Shown here piece after piece: positions 54,095 through 62,234 of a stretch of DNA of 64,000 nt. Numbering within the stretch: the first letter of the stretch is position 1; each line of letters starts with the position of its first letter. This stretch comes from Aerococcus sp. GTDB taxonomy: Bacteria > Bacillota > Bacilli > Lactobacillales > Aerococcaceae. Below the pieces are notes generated by a model, which was not told the origin of the DNA, did no database searches, and saw nothing but the letters and a program-made list of their open reading frames with translations. Location: assembly GCA_030528285.1 (NCBI GenBank), contig JAUMZE010000002.1:156850-220849 (forward strand), given 5' to 3'. The position numbers were made by a program, and so were the translations under genes.

Positions 54095-55279
54095 ATGGCG
54101 AAAGAGCCCATCGAGAAACCTAAGCAATCAAAAGAATCAAACAAACGAAAGCAATCCGTAAAACCACCCAAATCCCAGAAACGATGGGGGAGACTCGTGG
54201 GACGGATTGTGGCGGTGGTGTTTGTTTTAGCCTTAATCTTAGGTGCGACCTTCTTCTATTTGGGAGCAACGGGTGGCATGGGTGACAAGAAAGAAGTCAC
54301 TATTGAAATTCCTGAAGGCACCACCCAGTCGCAAGTGGCGGATCTGCTCTACAAGAAAGGGATCGTCTTTAATGGGGTACTCTTTAAGCTTTATCTGAAA
54401 ACCGGTAGTCCCTTGAATGTTCGGAGCGGGAATTATGAAATGACCACCTCAATTGGTTTCCCTGAAGCTAAAGAACAGCTGGTGGAAAATTTCAGTGGGG
54501 ACAAAGCGACCGCAACTGTCACCATTCCTGAGGGGACCAATGTCGAGGGGATTGCGGATATCCTCGCCAAACAGTTCAAGAAAGACTCTAAAGACGTGTT
54601 GAAGACGATGAATGATGAAGACTTCCTCAAACGCCTGGAGAAGAAGTATCCGGAACTATTGAAGGATACCATGGAGAATAAAGATGTCCGCTATAAATTA
54701 GAAGGTTACCTCTTTCCATCGACTTATACGCTGACGGCGAGTGACAATGTCGAAAGCACGGTGGAGCAGATGGTGAGTCAGATGGATGTTGTCCGCGAGA
54801 AATATCAGGACAAGATCAAGCAATCGAAGTATTCCTTCCATCAGATCCTGACGCTCGCTTCTTTGATCGAATCAGAAGCCTCCAGTGCCAAGGATCGCCG
54901 GCTTATTTCGGGGGTCTTTTATAACCGCTTGAATCAGGATATGCCGCTGCAGTCGGATATCACGGTCAACTATGCGAATAAGAAGCACGCCTCCTATGTC
55001 ACGGTCGACGATACCAAGATCGATTCACCGTACAATCTCTACCAGCACACGGGGTTAGGACCTGGCCCATTCGCTTCACCAGGAGAGGACAGTATTGTCG
55101 CTACACTGAATCCAACTGAGAGCGACTACCTCTACTTTGTGGCAGATCTCAAGTCAGGTGAGGTCTACTACTCCAATACCTACGATGAACACATGCAGAA
55201 AGTCGACCAATATGTATCCGAAGAAGACGCTAAACTTGCGGAAAGCGGCAGTTCATCGGAGAGTAGCAGTGGCGAATAA
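54095..55279 (+). CDS. mltG: Endolytic murein transglycosylase MltG
   Basis: The 394-residue protein has a basic cytoplasmic N-terminus (about 35 residues rich in Lys, Ser and Pro) and one membrane helix (IVAVVFVLALILGATFFYLG). A LysM-like subdomain (VTIEIPEGTTQSQVADLL, repeated as VTIPEGTNVEGIADIL) is followed by the YceG domain with catalytic Glu in LASLIESEASSAKDRRLISGVFYNRL and the end motif TGLGPGPFASPG. It cleaves nascent glycan chains outside the membrane and sets their length. GGAGGTAGG precedes the ATG. It ends in a Ser/Glu tail. Confidence 0.95.
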   Translation: MAKEPIEKPKQSKESNKRKQSVKPPKSQKRWGRLVGRIVAVVFVLALILGATFFYLGATGGMGDKKEVTIEIPEGTTQSQVADLLYKKGIVFNGVLFKLYLKTGSPLNVRSGNYEMTTSIGFPEAKEQLVENFSGDKATATVTIPEGTNVEGIADILAKQFKKDSKDVLKTMNDEDFLKRLEKKYPELLKDTMENKDVRYKLEGYLFPSTYTLTASDNVESTVEQMVSQMDVVREKYQDKIKQSKYSFHQILTLASLIESEASSAKDRRLISGVFYNRLNQDMPLQSDITVNYANKKHASYVTVDDTKIDSPYNLYQHTGLGPGPFASPGEDSIVATLNPTESDYLYFVADLKSGEVYYSNTYDEHMQKVDQYVSEEDAKLAESGSSSESSSGE

Positions 55280-55300
55280 GCATCAATGACTAATAAACGT

Positions 55301-55356
55301 AATCGCGCCCGCTCATTGTTCCTAGTCAGAGGCAGTGACGGCGCGATTTTTGTTTT
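55301..55356 (+). terminator. Terminator after mltG
   Basis: AATCGCGCC/GGCGCGATT with further inner pairing (CGCTCA/TGACG-type) is followed by TTTTTG. Confidence 0.75.
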
Positions 55357-55472
55357 GGTAAATACCGCCAGTAGCTTGACGCAGACTGTAAGTGAGGACA
55401 CACTTAAGAACGAGTGAGGGTATGATTTAATGATTCATAGAACCAAAAATATGTATTTGGAGTGGAAGAATC

Positions 55473-55718
55473 ATGATGGCTAAGTCAAAGAGAAGGCATT
55501 TAACCGAAGAAGAAGTGGCTAAGATTGTGCAAGATAGGAGAGACTCAGAAACTAGAAGGCCTAAAACGATAGAAAGCGCGAAAATAGTTAAACAACACTT
55601 AAAAAAATATGAACGTGCTATTCAGAGATATAAGGCATGGGGAGACGAAGAAGGCGTTGCTTACCGTGAAAAGAAATTAAGAGAACTAATGGAAGAGCCA
55701 TCAGAAAATATGATTTAA
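55473..55718 (+). CDS. Small basic helical protein of unknown function
   Basis: The 81-residue protein is charged and helical throughout (KSKRRHLTEEEVAKIVQDR ... EKKLRELMEEPSENMI). It has no membrane segment and no known motif. A modest ribosome site (GGAG, GGAAG) precedes two adjacent ATGs. It sits in an AT-richer stretch next to a broken GIY-YIG-like gene, so the block may be acquired or decaying. It is probably real but unassigned. Confidence 0.5.
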   Translation: MMAKSKRRHLTEEEVAKIVQDRRDSETRRPKTIESAKIVKQHLKKYERAIQRYKAWGDEEGVAYREKKLRELMEEPSENMI

Positions 55719-55746
55719 AAATAAACATAAGCACTTAACGGATTGA

Positions 55747-56108
55747 GTGGATGTGCCCCCCCAAAAAGTTGTAAAAAAGAAGAAAAGGTTAAGAGCACAA
55801 TATGAACAGCGAAAACCGGAGATGGGGATTGTTTGCTGGCAAAGTGGGGACTTGATGTGGATCACAAAATCCCAGGATGCGAAGGCGACCTATAATAATC
55901 CTTTATTTCAATTAAATTGGGATCGTGGCCCAATAAAGAAATGCAAATGGCCTATAACCAAGCACCTGATGCATTTGAATGGAGTGTGTTGAAGCCACTC
56001 GAGTATGCGGAACGTGAGGATGATCACAGTGACGATTTGGAGCTCTTGTATATGATCTGTCTGGAAGAAATTCTCGATGTCAAACCGATGAAACCCGGGA
56101 AACGCTAA
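55747..56108 (+). pseudogene. GIY-YIG-like small protein, frameshifted
   Basis: The first frame reads RLRAQYEQRKPEMGIVCWQ and then NNPLFQLN. The continuation LGSWPNKEMQMAYNQAPDAF with EWSVLKPLEYAEREDD is in another frame from about 55914. Joined across the AAA at 55914-55916, it matches a family of about 110-residue GIY-YIG-related proteins (GI-x...FQLN-x-G-x-x-PNK-x-LQ...F-x-x-x-VL). A one-base loss explains the shift. The GIY-YIG catalytic pattern also looks degenerate (GIV at the start). A GTG at 55747 would be the start. Confidence 0.6.
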
Positions 56109-56220
56109 TAAGTGGAGTGCCACATACGCTTTTATGGATAAATAAAAAAAGCGGATCCAAGACAGGGATAACCACTTATAAAATGAAGGTATAATTTCGA
56201 TTATAAGCCACAAGAAAGCC

Positions 56221-56249
56221 TTGCACTTTTTTGTATTTGGTGGTAGGGT
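56221..56249 (+). promoter_or_regulatory. Possible promoter of the greA leader
   Basis: TTGCAC (56221-56226), a 17-base spacer and TAGGGT (56244-56249) place the transcript start near 56256, just before the structured region. Confidence 0.5.
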
Positions 56250-56260
56250 AGGGCTTAATC

Positions 56261-56390
56261 GAGGTTCTTCATCTTTTTAAAACTGATTGGGACAATGCAT
56301 CTGAATCGCTACCATCAGTGATCCCATTGACCTAGAGGCATCTAAGGAATCAGTGAATAGGATGAGGAACCTTCATTTATCATAATGAAG
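56261..56390 (+). ncRNA. Candidate structured leader RNA before greA
   Basis: A 13-base-pair closing helix joins GAGGTTCTTCATC (56261-56273) and GATGAGGAACCTT (56361-56373) with two G-U pairs. Inside it a perfect 7-pair helix ACTGATT/AATCAGT (56282-56288/56348-56354) encloses two hairpins. One is built from GGG, AT and CTGA with TCAG, AT and CCC (56289-56325), the other from CCTAGA/TCT-A-AGG (56331-56347). A further hairpin CTTCATT/AATGAAG (56371-56377/56384-56390) shares bases with the closing helix and could compete with it before the greA ribosome site. It is not recognised as a known riboswitch or T-box. A short inverted-repeat element (MITE) is the alternative. Confidence 0.5.
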
Positions 56391-56416
56391 AATTAATAAT
56401 GACGAGGAGAATGATT

Positions 56417-56896
56417 ATGGCTGAAGAAAGCTATCCAATGACGATTGAAGGCAAGGAACGCCTGGAACAAGAATTAGAAGATCTCAAACTCAATAAACGT
56501 CCAGAAGTCGTGGCACGTATCAAAGAAGCCCGCAGCTATGGCGATTTATCCGAGAACTCCGAATATGAAGCAGCGAAAGATGAACAATCTTTTGTGGAAG
56601 GGCAAATCGCGAAGTTAGAACGCATGATTCGTTACGCACAGATTGTGGATCCTGAAACCATCGAAAAGGATACTGTCAGCTTAGGTAAACGCGTGCGCTT
56701 TGTGGAAGTACCAGATGGCGACGAAGAAGAATACGAGATTGTCGGTAAAGCCGAAGCCAACCCAATGGAAGGTAAAATCTCGAACGAATCGCCAATCGCT
56801 AAAACCTTGATTGGACGCAAAATCGGTGAAGAAGTCGAGATCGAAACACCAGGTGGCTCTTTCACCGTCCGCATCTTGAATGTAGAAACGGTCTAG
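56417..56896 (+). CDS. greA: Transcription elongation factor GreA
   Basis: The 159-residue protein has the N-terminal coiled coil [32 protein letters not shown] with the acidic tip motif [24 protein letters not shown]. The C-terminal FKBP-like domain holds [23 protein letters not shown]. GreA enters the RNA polymerase secondary channel and rescues backtracked complexes. The start ATG 56417 has GAGGAG 7 bases upstream; earlier in-frame ATGs are closer to or before that site. A structured leader lies upstream and a terminator downstream. Confidence 0.97.
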   Translation: MAEESYPMTIEGKERLEQELEDLKLNKRPEVVARIKEARSYGDLSENSEYEAAKDEQSFVEGQIAKLERMIRYAQIVDPETIEKDTVSLGKRVRFVEVPDGDEEEYEIVGKAEANPMEGKISNESPIAKTLIGRKIGEEVEIETPGGSFTVRILNVETV

Positions 56897-56920
56897 TATA
56901 ATGACCGATTGATACTCACA

Positions 56921-56961
56921 AAAGTGGTTCTTCTCTATAAACAGAGAGGAGCCGCTTTTTG
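56921..56961 (+). terminator. Terminator after greA
   Basis: AAGTGGTTCTTCTCT pairs with AGAGAGGAGCCGCTT with G-U pairs, followed by TTTTTG. Confidence 0.8.
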
Positions 56962-57029
56962 TGTGCCGTGAAGTGGGAAATGAAAGCAAAACCAGGAGAC
57001 GGTCCCATAACAAAGGAGATAAATGACTA

Positions 57030-57077
57030 TTGCCAAACCTCCTCTAATCATCTATTCTTTAGGTGACAACGCTTACA
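57030..57077 (+). promoter_or_regulatory. Promoter and cre site of the PTS IIC-asparaginase operon
   Basis: TTGCCA (57030-57035), a 17-base spacer and TATTCT (57053-57058) form the promoter. TGACAACGCTTACA (57064-57077), with one mismatch to the cre consensus, lies at the predicted transcript start, so CcpA repression is very likely. Confidence 0.7.
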
Positions 57078-57141
57078 TGATTTATTGTATTTAATGTGGC
57101 TAGAATAGGTATTAGAGGAGTTTTTGGAAAGGAAGGATAGT

Positions 57142-58467
57142 ATGTTTGAGCGGTTAAATCGGCTCTTTCAACCGTTAGCGGCGGCGATTGGGCGCAATAA
57201 GTATTTGATGTCTATTCGTGATGGTTTCTTGGTCGCAACGCCACTGTTGATTACCGGGTCGATCTTCTTGTTGATTGCGAATTTCCCAATTCCTGCCGTA
57301 ACGGATTATTTCCAGTCAGTGATTGTGAACCAAACGACGCAGGCCACACTTGCGGACTACCTGGCAGTGCCGGCTGATGCGACATATACGATCATGGCGA
57401 TATTTGCGGTCGCCGGGATTGCCTATTCGTTCGCCAAACGGATGGACGTTAAACCAATCTTCGGGGCTGTAACGGGATTGATGTCCTGGTTCATCCTGAT
57501 GCCGTTTCAATTAACAGGAGCGCCAGTCGGATCTCCAGAGGGCGCCGCAGAAGTCACACTCACCGGGATCGATCTGAGTTGGATGGGAGCCAAGGGGATC
57601 TTCATTGGGATCATCTGTGCGTTCCTCTCGATTCATATCTATGCCTGGGTGAACCACAAAGGCTGGAAGATCACCATGCCGGAACAGGTACCAGAGAATG
57701 TGGTAGAGACCTTTTCCTCTTTGATTCCGATTCTGATCGTCATGTGCGCATTCTTCGTGATGAACCTCTTCTTTGGCTTCTTTGGCACGAATGCATTTGA
57801 TTTCGTTTATGAATTCCTCCAAATTCCACTGTTAAATCTCGGGGACACGCTGGGTTCGATGGTGGTCGCTTACATCTTCTTACATTTCTTCTGGTTCTTC
57901 GGAATCAACGGAGGATCGGTGGTAGGAGCGGTCTTTAACCCGATCTTACAAACGCTCTCTTTAGAAAATGTGAAGTACTTCCAAACAGGTGTCGGGAGTG
58001 CGCACATCATTAATCAGCAGTTCCAGGACCTCTTCGCAACATTTGGTGGGGCAGGTTCTACTCTCTCCCTAGCAATCGCAATGGTCGTAATGTGCCGTTC
58101 ACAACGGATGAAGGAACTCGGAAAACTCGCCTTGGTGCCAGGGATTTTTAACATCAATGAGCCGATTATTTTCGGGATGCCGATTGTGTTGAACCCGATT
58201 ATGATTGTGCCATTTATGATCGCACCGATCGTGAACATTGTGATCAGTTATTTCACGATGAAGATTGGACTGGTGCCAGTAACTTCAGGGATTAATATTC
58301 CGTGGCCAACCCCGGCGATTATTTCTGGTTTTTTGGCGACGAACTGGGCGGGTGCGGTACTACAGGCGCTCTTGTTAGTGATCGATTTCTTCATCTATCT
58401 GCCATTCTTGAAGGTATTAGATAACCAATATTACAAGGAAGAAACCGAAACACCCGTCGCAGAATAG
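57142..58467 (+). CDS. PTS lactose/cellobiose-family IIC subunit (glyco-asparagine locus)
   Basis: The 441-residue EIIC membrane protein begins MFERLNRLFQPLAAAIGRNKYLMSIRDGFLVATPLLITGSIFLLI. It carries the conserved WFFGINGGSVVGAVFNPI and FNINEPIIFGMPIVLNP segments. No IIA or IIB is adjacent on this strand; a IIB of the same family is encoded convergently at 61.4 kb and IIA must come from elsewhere, perhaps the 44 kb operon. The downstream glycosylasparaginase and dipeptidase suggest a sugar-amino acid conjugate as substrate. ATG 57142 follows GGAAGGA. Confidence 0.92.
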   Translation: MFERLNRLFQPLAAAIGRNKYLMSIRDGFLVATPLLITGSIFLLIANFPIPAVTDYFQSVIVNQTTQATLADYLAVPADATYTIMAIFAVAGIAYSFAKRMDVKPIFGAVTGLMSWFILMPFQLTGAPVGSPEGAAEVTLTGIDLSWMGAKGIFIGIICAFLSIHIYAWVNHKGWKITMPEQVPENVVETFSSLIPILIVMCAFFVMNLFFGFFGTNAFDFVYEFLQIPLLNLGDTLGSMVVAYIFLHFFWFFGINGGSVVGAVFNPILQTLSLENVKYFQTGVGSAHIINQQFQDLFATFGGAGSTLSLAIAMVVMCRSQRMKELGKLALVPGIFNINEPIIFGMPIVLNPIMIVPFMIAPIVNIVISYFTMKIGLVPVTSGINIPWPTPAIISGFLATNWAGAVLQALLLVIDFFIYLPFLKVLDNQYYKEETETPVAE

Positions 58468-58510
58468 ATAGTGGATGATATGAGCAGTGTCAAAGAAAGG
58501 TTCGAGTAGC

Positions 58511-59476
58511 ATGTGGGCATTAGTAGGAACGTGGCGAATGGCGCTAGAGGGCATCAGTGAGTCAAGGGCAGATCTCGACCAAACCGGCGATGTCTCAAAA
58601 GCCATTGTCAGTGCGATTAAAGCAGTGGAGGACTATCCATACTACAAATCAGTGGGATACGGAGGCTTACCCAATCAGGATCAGACCGTGGAATTAGACG
58701 CGGGCTTCATGGACGGGGACACGCTCGCAATCGGTGGGGTAGGTGCCATCCAAGACTTCAAGAATCCGATTGCGATCGCCTATCAACTCTCAAAAGAACC
58801 TGCTAATAATTTGTTAGTGGGGCGGGGTGCGGAACAATATGCCCAGCGTCACCAGTTTGAACGGCGAAATATGTTAACGGAGCGCGCACAAATCTACTAC
58901 AGAAATAAACAAGCAGAGTTAAAGGCAACCCCGACGCTCACGCCATATGCGGGTCACGACACGGTGGGAATCGTAGGCGTTAATCGCAAGGGACAGGTCG
59001 CTTGTGGAACATCCACGAGCGGACTATTTATGAAGCATCCCGGGCGCGTGGGAGATTCGCCGATATTTGGGGGCGGGCTTTACGCAGACAGTGATTACGG
59101 GGCAGCAACCATTACCGGAATGGGGGAGGACGTCATGAAAGGAGCGCTCGCTTATGACGTGGTCATGCGGATGAGGTCTATGTCATCACAACAAGCGGCA
59201 GAAACCGCCCTCAGTGATCTGAAGCACCGGTTCGAAAAGCGGGACCAAACCTTACGCGATATATCGATTGTAGCGGTGAACAATCAGGGTGACTGGGGAG
59301 TAGCAACGAATATCACAGACTTCTCCTGTGTGGTTGCGACTGAACAGCACGCCCCGACTGTTTATCTGGTGAATGCCGACCACGAGACGCACAGGATGCA
59401 GATTGAACCGGCAACAGAAGCGTGGATGGCACGATACATGGCAGAGCGCCAAGCCCCGCTCACTAGACGTCAGTAG
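58511..59476 (+). CDS. Glycosylasparaginase / N4-(beta-N-acetylglucosaminyl)-L-asparaginase family (Ntn hydrolase)
   Basis: The 321-residue protein is of the Asparaginase_2 family. The autoprocessing and catalytic Thr151 lies in the hallmark GHDTVGIVGVNRKGQVACGTSTSG. The N-terminal half has the usual VELDAGFMDGD, and the C-terminal subunit has RVGDSPIFGGGLYAD. Such enzymes cleave the GlcNAc-Asn bond of glyco-asparagines or act on isoaspartyl peptides. HDT followed by GIV, and a PTS gene directly before it, favour glyco-asparagine hydrolysis in the cytoplasm. ATG 58511 follows AAAGG at suitable distance. The product is expected to mature by cleavage before Thr151. Confidence 0.87.
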   Translation: MWALVGTWRMALEGISESRADLDQTGDVSKAIVSAIKAVEDYPYYKSVGYGGLPNQDQTVELDAGFMDGDTLAIGGVGAIQDFKNPIAIAYQLSKEPANNLLVGRGAEQYAQRHQFERRNMLTERAQIYYRNKQAELKATPTLTPYAGHDTVGIVGVNRKGQVACGTSTSGLFMKHPGRVGDSPIFGGGLYADSDYGAATITGMGEDVMKGALAYDVVMRMRSMSSQQAAETALSDLKHRFEKRDQTLRDISIVAVNNQGDWGVATNITDFSCVVATEQHAPTVYLVNADHETHRMQIEPATEAWMARYMAERQAPLTRRQ

Positions 59477-59494
59477 CAGTTGGAGGCGAATGTC

Positions 59495-60631
59495 ATGACT
59501 CAACAATGGAACACAATAGAATCGGCAATTATTGATCAAGTGGAACAGAATCGATCCCAGATGCTTCAAACGATCAAACACATCACAAGTATTCAAAGTG
59601 ACCACCAGCCAAGTACGCCGGATGCGCCATATGGACTGGGCATTAAGCGCGCACTCGGAGCCACTCTAAAAGAAGCAGAATCACTAGGATTTAAAGTCGT
59701 CAATGGCGATGGTTATTTTGGCTATGCATCTTATGGTGAGGACGATCATTATATTGGCGTGATGGGACATTTGGATACGGTACCTCCCGGAGAGGGTTGG
59801 ACAAGTGATCCTTTTACCTGCGTGGAGCGGGATGGGAAACTCTATGCACGGGGGATTCTCGATAACAAGGGACCTATCTTAACCTGTCTTTACGCTCTCT
59901 ATGCCCTGAAACAATTAGGAATCACGCCCAAACGAGAGCTCCGGATTGTTTTCGGCACATCAGAGGAAACGGGATTTCAGGATATTCCTCATTACTTGGA
60001 GCGTGAACAGCCACCGATCATCGGGTTCACGCCAGATTGTAAGTATCCGGTGGTCTACGCGGAACGGGGACGCCTTCTCGTTCAAATTGAATGTAAAGAT
60101 GAAGCAGCGTTGATTTACTTGCTCAATCACTACATCCTCAACACACAGGGATTTGGGGAGACGTTGGGATTGCGCTACCATGACGATGAATTTGGTGACC
60201 TCCAAACGCGCAATGACCAGATTAAAACAGTGGTGGATCACTACGCATTGGAGCTGGCTATTAGTTATCCAGCTAAACTGACTGCAGACGTATTATTGGA
60301 AAAACTCCGAGACACGCTGCCAGATTACACCGTGACGGCACTGTCTAATTGGGATCCGGTTTATTTCGATCGGGAGCGTCCTGCGATTCAGGTGCTCTCG
60401 GAGATTTACGGACGGATGACTGGGCTTGATTCAACACCAGTGACCACAACGGGCGGCACCTATGCGAAAGTGATGCCGAATATCTTTCCATTTGGGCCGT
60501 CATTCCCAGGGCAGAAGGGAATCGCGCATCATCCCGATGAATGGATGGCGATTGAGGACCTCATGCTCAATGCGAAAATCTATGCGTTGGCGCTCTATCA
60601 ATTGGCGACATTACCAGAGGAGGCATTGTGA
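59495..60631 (+). CDS. M20-family dipeptidase, PepV-like
   Basis: This metallopeptidase of about 378 residues has zinc ligands and catalytic residues in place: VMGHLDTVPPG (His92, Asp94), RGILDNKGP (Asp123), GTSEETGFQDI (Glu157, Glu158), FTPDCKYPV (Asp181) and a late His in KGIAHHPDEW. It is shorter than classic PepV (about 470), so it may act on other small substrates. In this operon it may cleave Asn-containing peptides or deacetylate a product. ATG 59495 has GGAGG 8 bases upstream. Its stop overlaps the cutC start. Confidence 0.87.
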   Translation: MTQQWNTIESAIIDQVEQNRSQMLQTIKHITSIQSDHQPSTPDAPYGLGIKRALGATLKEAESLGFKVVNGDGYFGYASYGEDDHYIGVMGHLDTVPPGEGWTSDPFTCVERDGKLYARGILDNKGPILTCLYALYALKQLGITPKRELRIVFGTSEETGFQDIPHYLEREQPPIIGFTPDCKYPVVYAERGRLLVQIECKDEAALIYLLNHYILNTQGFGETLGLRYHDDEFGDLQTRNDQIKTVVDHYALELAISYPAKLTADVLLEKLRDTLPDYTVTALSNWDPVYFDRERPAIQVLSEIYGRMTGLDSTPVTTTGGTYAKVMPNIFPFGPSFPGQKGIAHHPDEWMAIEDLMLNAKIYALALYQLATLPEEAL

Positions 60632-61308
60632 TGAGTCGAACCGAAAAAGCACTCCTACGCGAATTCTGTGCGGAAAATGGCACGTTTATCCCGCTAGCGA
60701 TTGAACGGGGCGCAGGTCGCATTGAACTCTGCGATAATCTAGCAGTAGGAGGCACCACGCCCTCGATTGGTGTGATCGAAACAGTTAATCACTATGCACA
60801 GACTCGTAACGTGGATGTGATGGTGATGGTCCGGCCACGTGGAGGGAATTTCCATTATTCATCGCTGGAACAAGACATGATGATCCGTGACATTGAAGCA
60901 GTCTTACAGTTACCAGAACCGGTGAGTGGCTTTGTGTTGGGAGCGTTACAGGATGATGGGTTGGATGAACAACTCCTAAAAACGCTCATTCAGCCGATTC
61001 TATCCGCTCCTCATTCGTATGAACTCACTTTCCATATGGCGTTTGATGAATTAATACCCGAACAGCAGTTAGCGGCGATCCCTTGGTTAAGTGCGCACGG
61101 TTTTACTCGCATCTTGACACATGGAGGCAGTGGGGACGAACCGATTGAACAGACCCTTCCGCATCTCCAGGAACTCGTCCAAGCAGCGGGCGATCGCATT
61201 CGCATTCTCCCTGGAGCAGGGATTACCTACCAGAATGCGGAAACAATCGCCAAAATGCTCCAGGTTCATGAAGTTCATGGCACGCGGATTGTCGATCTCA
61301 ATCCATAA
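60631..61308 (+). CDS. CutC family TIM-barrel protein
   Basis: The 225-residue protein shows the CutC pattern: REFCAENGTFIPLAIERGAGRIELCDNLAVGGTTPSIGVI, VMVRPRGGNFHYSSLEQDMM and ILPGAGITYQN. CutC was named for copper tolerance in E. coli, but its biochemical role is unsettled. Its presence at the end of a PTS-glycosylasparaginase operon suggests a role in sugar conjugate metabolism instead. ATG 60631 shares one base with the stop of the dipeptidase gene and follows GAGGAGG. Confidence 0.87.
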   Translation: MSRTEKALLREFCAENGTFIPLAIERGAGRIELCDNLAVGGTTPSIGVIETVNHYAQTRNVDVMVMVRPRGGNFHYSSLEQDMMIRDIEAVLQLPEPVSGFVLGALQDDGLDEQLLKTLIQPILSAPHSYELTFHMAFDELIPEQQLAAIPWLSAHGFTRILTHGGSGDEPIEQTLPHLQELVQAAGDRIRILPGAGITYQNAETIAKMLQVHEVHGTRIVDLNP

Positions 61309-61315
61309 TAAAATA

Positions 61316-61384
61316 ACAGCACCCACTATCAGGGGAAGAAGCCTCAATCGTTGAGACATCCTCTGATGGGGGTGCTATTTCATT
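61316..61384. terminator. Bidirectional terminator between cutC-like gene and PTS IIB
   Basis: AGCACCC..ATCAGGG and ..CTCTGATGGGGGTGCT form a long imperfect stem with A- and T-rich flanks, between converging genes. Confidence 0.7.
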
Positions 61385-61393
61385 ATCAGTTGC

Positions 61394-61708
61394 TTATTTT
61401 TCTAATTGAGCGAGGGCAGTTTCTAATACTTTCTTCCCGTTCATCATGCCATAATCGGTCATATCGATCACGTCGACTTTGATGCCTTTGGGTTCGAACG
61501 TCTTCTTGAATTCCTCTAATTGGTAGCGCACTTGAGGCCCCAGGAGAATCGCATCAATCGTCTGTTCCGCTACCTTATCGCTCGCTTCAGCAGTTGAGAC
61601 GGCGAAAATCTTGACATCTTTTCCCTCTTCTTCGGCCGCTTTCTTCATGCGAGTCACTAACATACTCGTACTCATGCCGGCTGCACAGGCTAACATAATC
61701 GTTTTCAT
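61394..61708 (-). CDS. PTS lactose/cellobiose-family IIB subunit (convergent)
   Basis: The 104-residue protein has the phospho-cysteine Cys8 in IMLACAAGMSTSMLVTRMKKAAEEEGKD. It is a stand-alone IIB converging on the IIC-asparaginase operon, and it likely serves that IIC. The start at 61708 follows GAAGGAG; ten upstream in-frame codons precede that site. Its own promoter carries a near-perfect cre site. Confidence 0.92.
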   Translation of the reverse strand: MKTIMLACAAGMSTSMLVTRMKKAAEEEGKDVKIFAVSTAEASDKVAEQTIDAILLGPQVRYQLEEFKKTFEPKGIKVDVIDMTDYGMMNGKKVLETALAQLEK

Positions 61709-61750
61709 AATGAGAACTCCTTCTGTCGTAATGACCAATACTATATCTCT

Positions 61751-61778
61751 ATCATAGCGCTTTCACGAAGAGATACAA
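61751..61778 (-). promoter_or_regulatory. PTS IIB promoter with cre site
   Basis: On the minus strand TTGTAT (61778-61773) and TATGAT (61756-61751) have a 16-base spacer. TGAAAGCGCTATGA (61765-61752) matches cre with one mismatch and covers the -10 region. Confidence 0.75.
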
Positions 61779-61802
61779 GTATTATTTGAGAGCTCATCAT
61801 CG

Positions 61803-62234
61803 CTATTTTAGTGGAAGTTTAGCATTCAGTTGTTCAGCGAGATGCTTGTAATAATGGTAAAAACTAAACCAAATGATGATGTAGATGACAATAGCAGTCA
61901 GTGTGAAGAGAGGAAGTGTTTCAAGGGTGAGCCAATGTTCGTGGAAGGCAACTAAAACCAGGGGGATATAAATAGCTAAAGCATGGAGGAAGGTCGCCGT
62001 TTGGAGTGATTCGATATAGTCAAAGAGTAAGCTAGCAACACTCATCCACATCCCCAATAGCGCCCATAACAGACTGGACGTCAGCATCATTTGCCAGGTA
62101 AACGATTGAGTCGGTAAGCTAGCATAATATGTCCAGTGCGTGTTGATCCCAGAAAAGAGAATGGAGAGCCACAAACCGATACATTCTCCAAGCAACATGC
62201 CTATGACACTGCGTTGAATGATTGCTTTAAACAT
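61803..62234 (-). CDS. DUF3021 membrane protein, partner of LytTR regulator
   Basis: The 143-residue protein has four membrane helices (VIGMLLGECIGLWLSILF, MMLTSSLLWALLGMWMSVAS, ALAIYIPLVLVAFHEHW, LFTLTAIVIYIIIWFSFYHYY) and belongs to DUF3021. It overlaps the upstream LytTR gene by 8 bases. In such LytTR-membrane pairs the membrane protein commonly holds the regulator inactive until a signal arrives. That role is known from related pairs and is only inferred here. Confidence 0.85.
   Translation of the reverse strand: MFKAIIQRSVIGMLLGECIGLWLSILFSGINTHWTYYASLPTQSFTWQMMLTSSLLWALLGMWMSVASLLFDYIESLQTATFLHALAIYIPLVLVAFHEHWLTLETLPLFTLTAIVIYIIIWFSFYHYYKHLAEQLNAKLPLK

Noticed and set aside
57006..57060. 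Short peptide ORF after AAAGGAG before the PTS IIC gene
   Set aside because: About a dozen codons that lie upstream of and across the probable promoter, so not on the main transcript; no residue bias suggesting a leader peptide.
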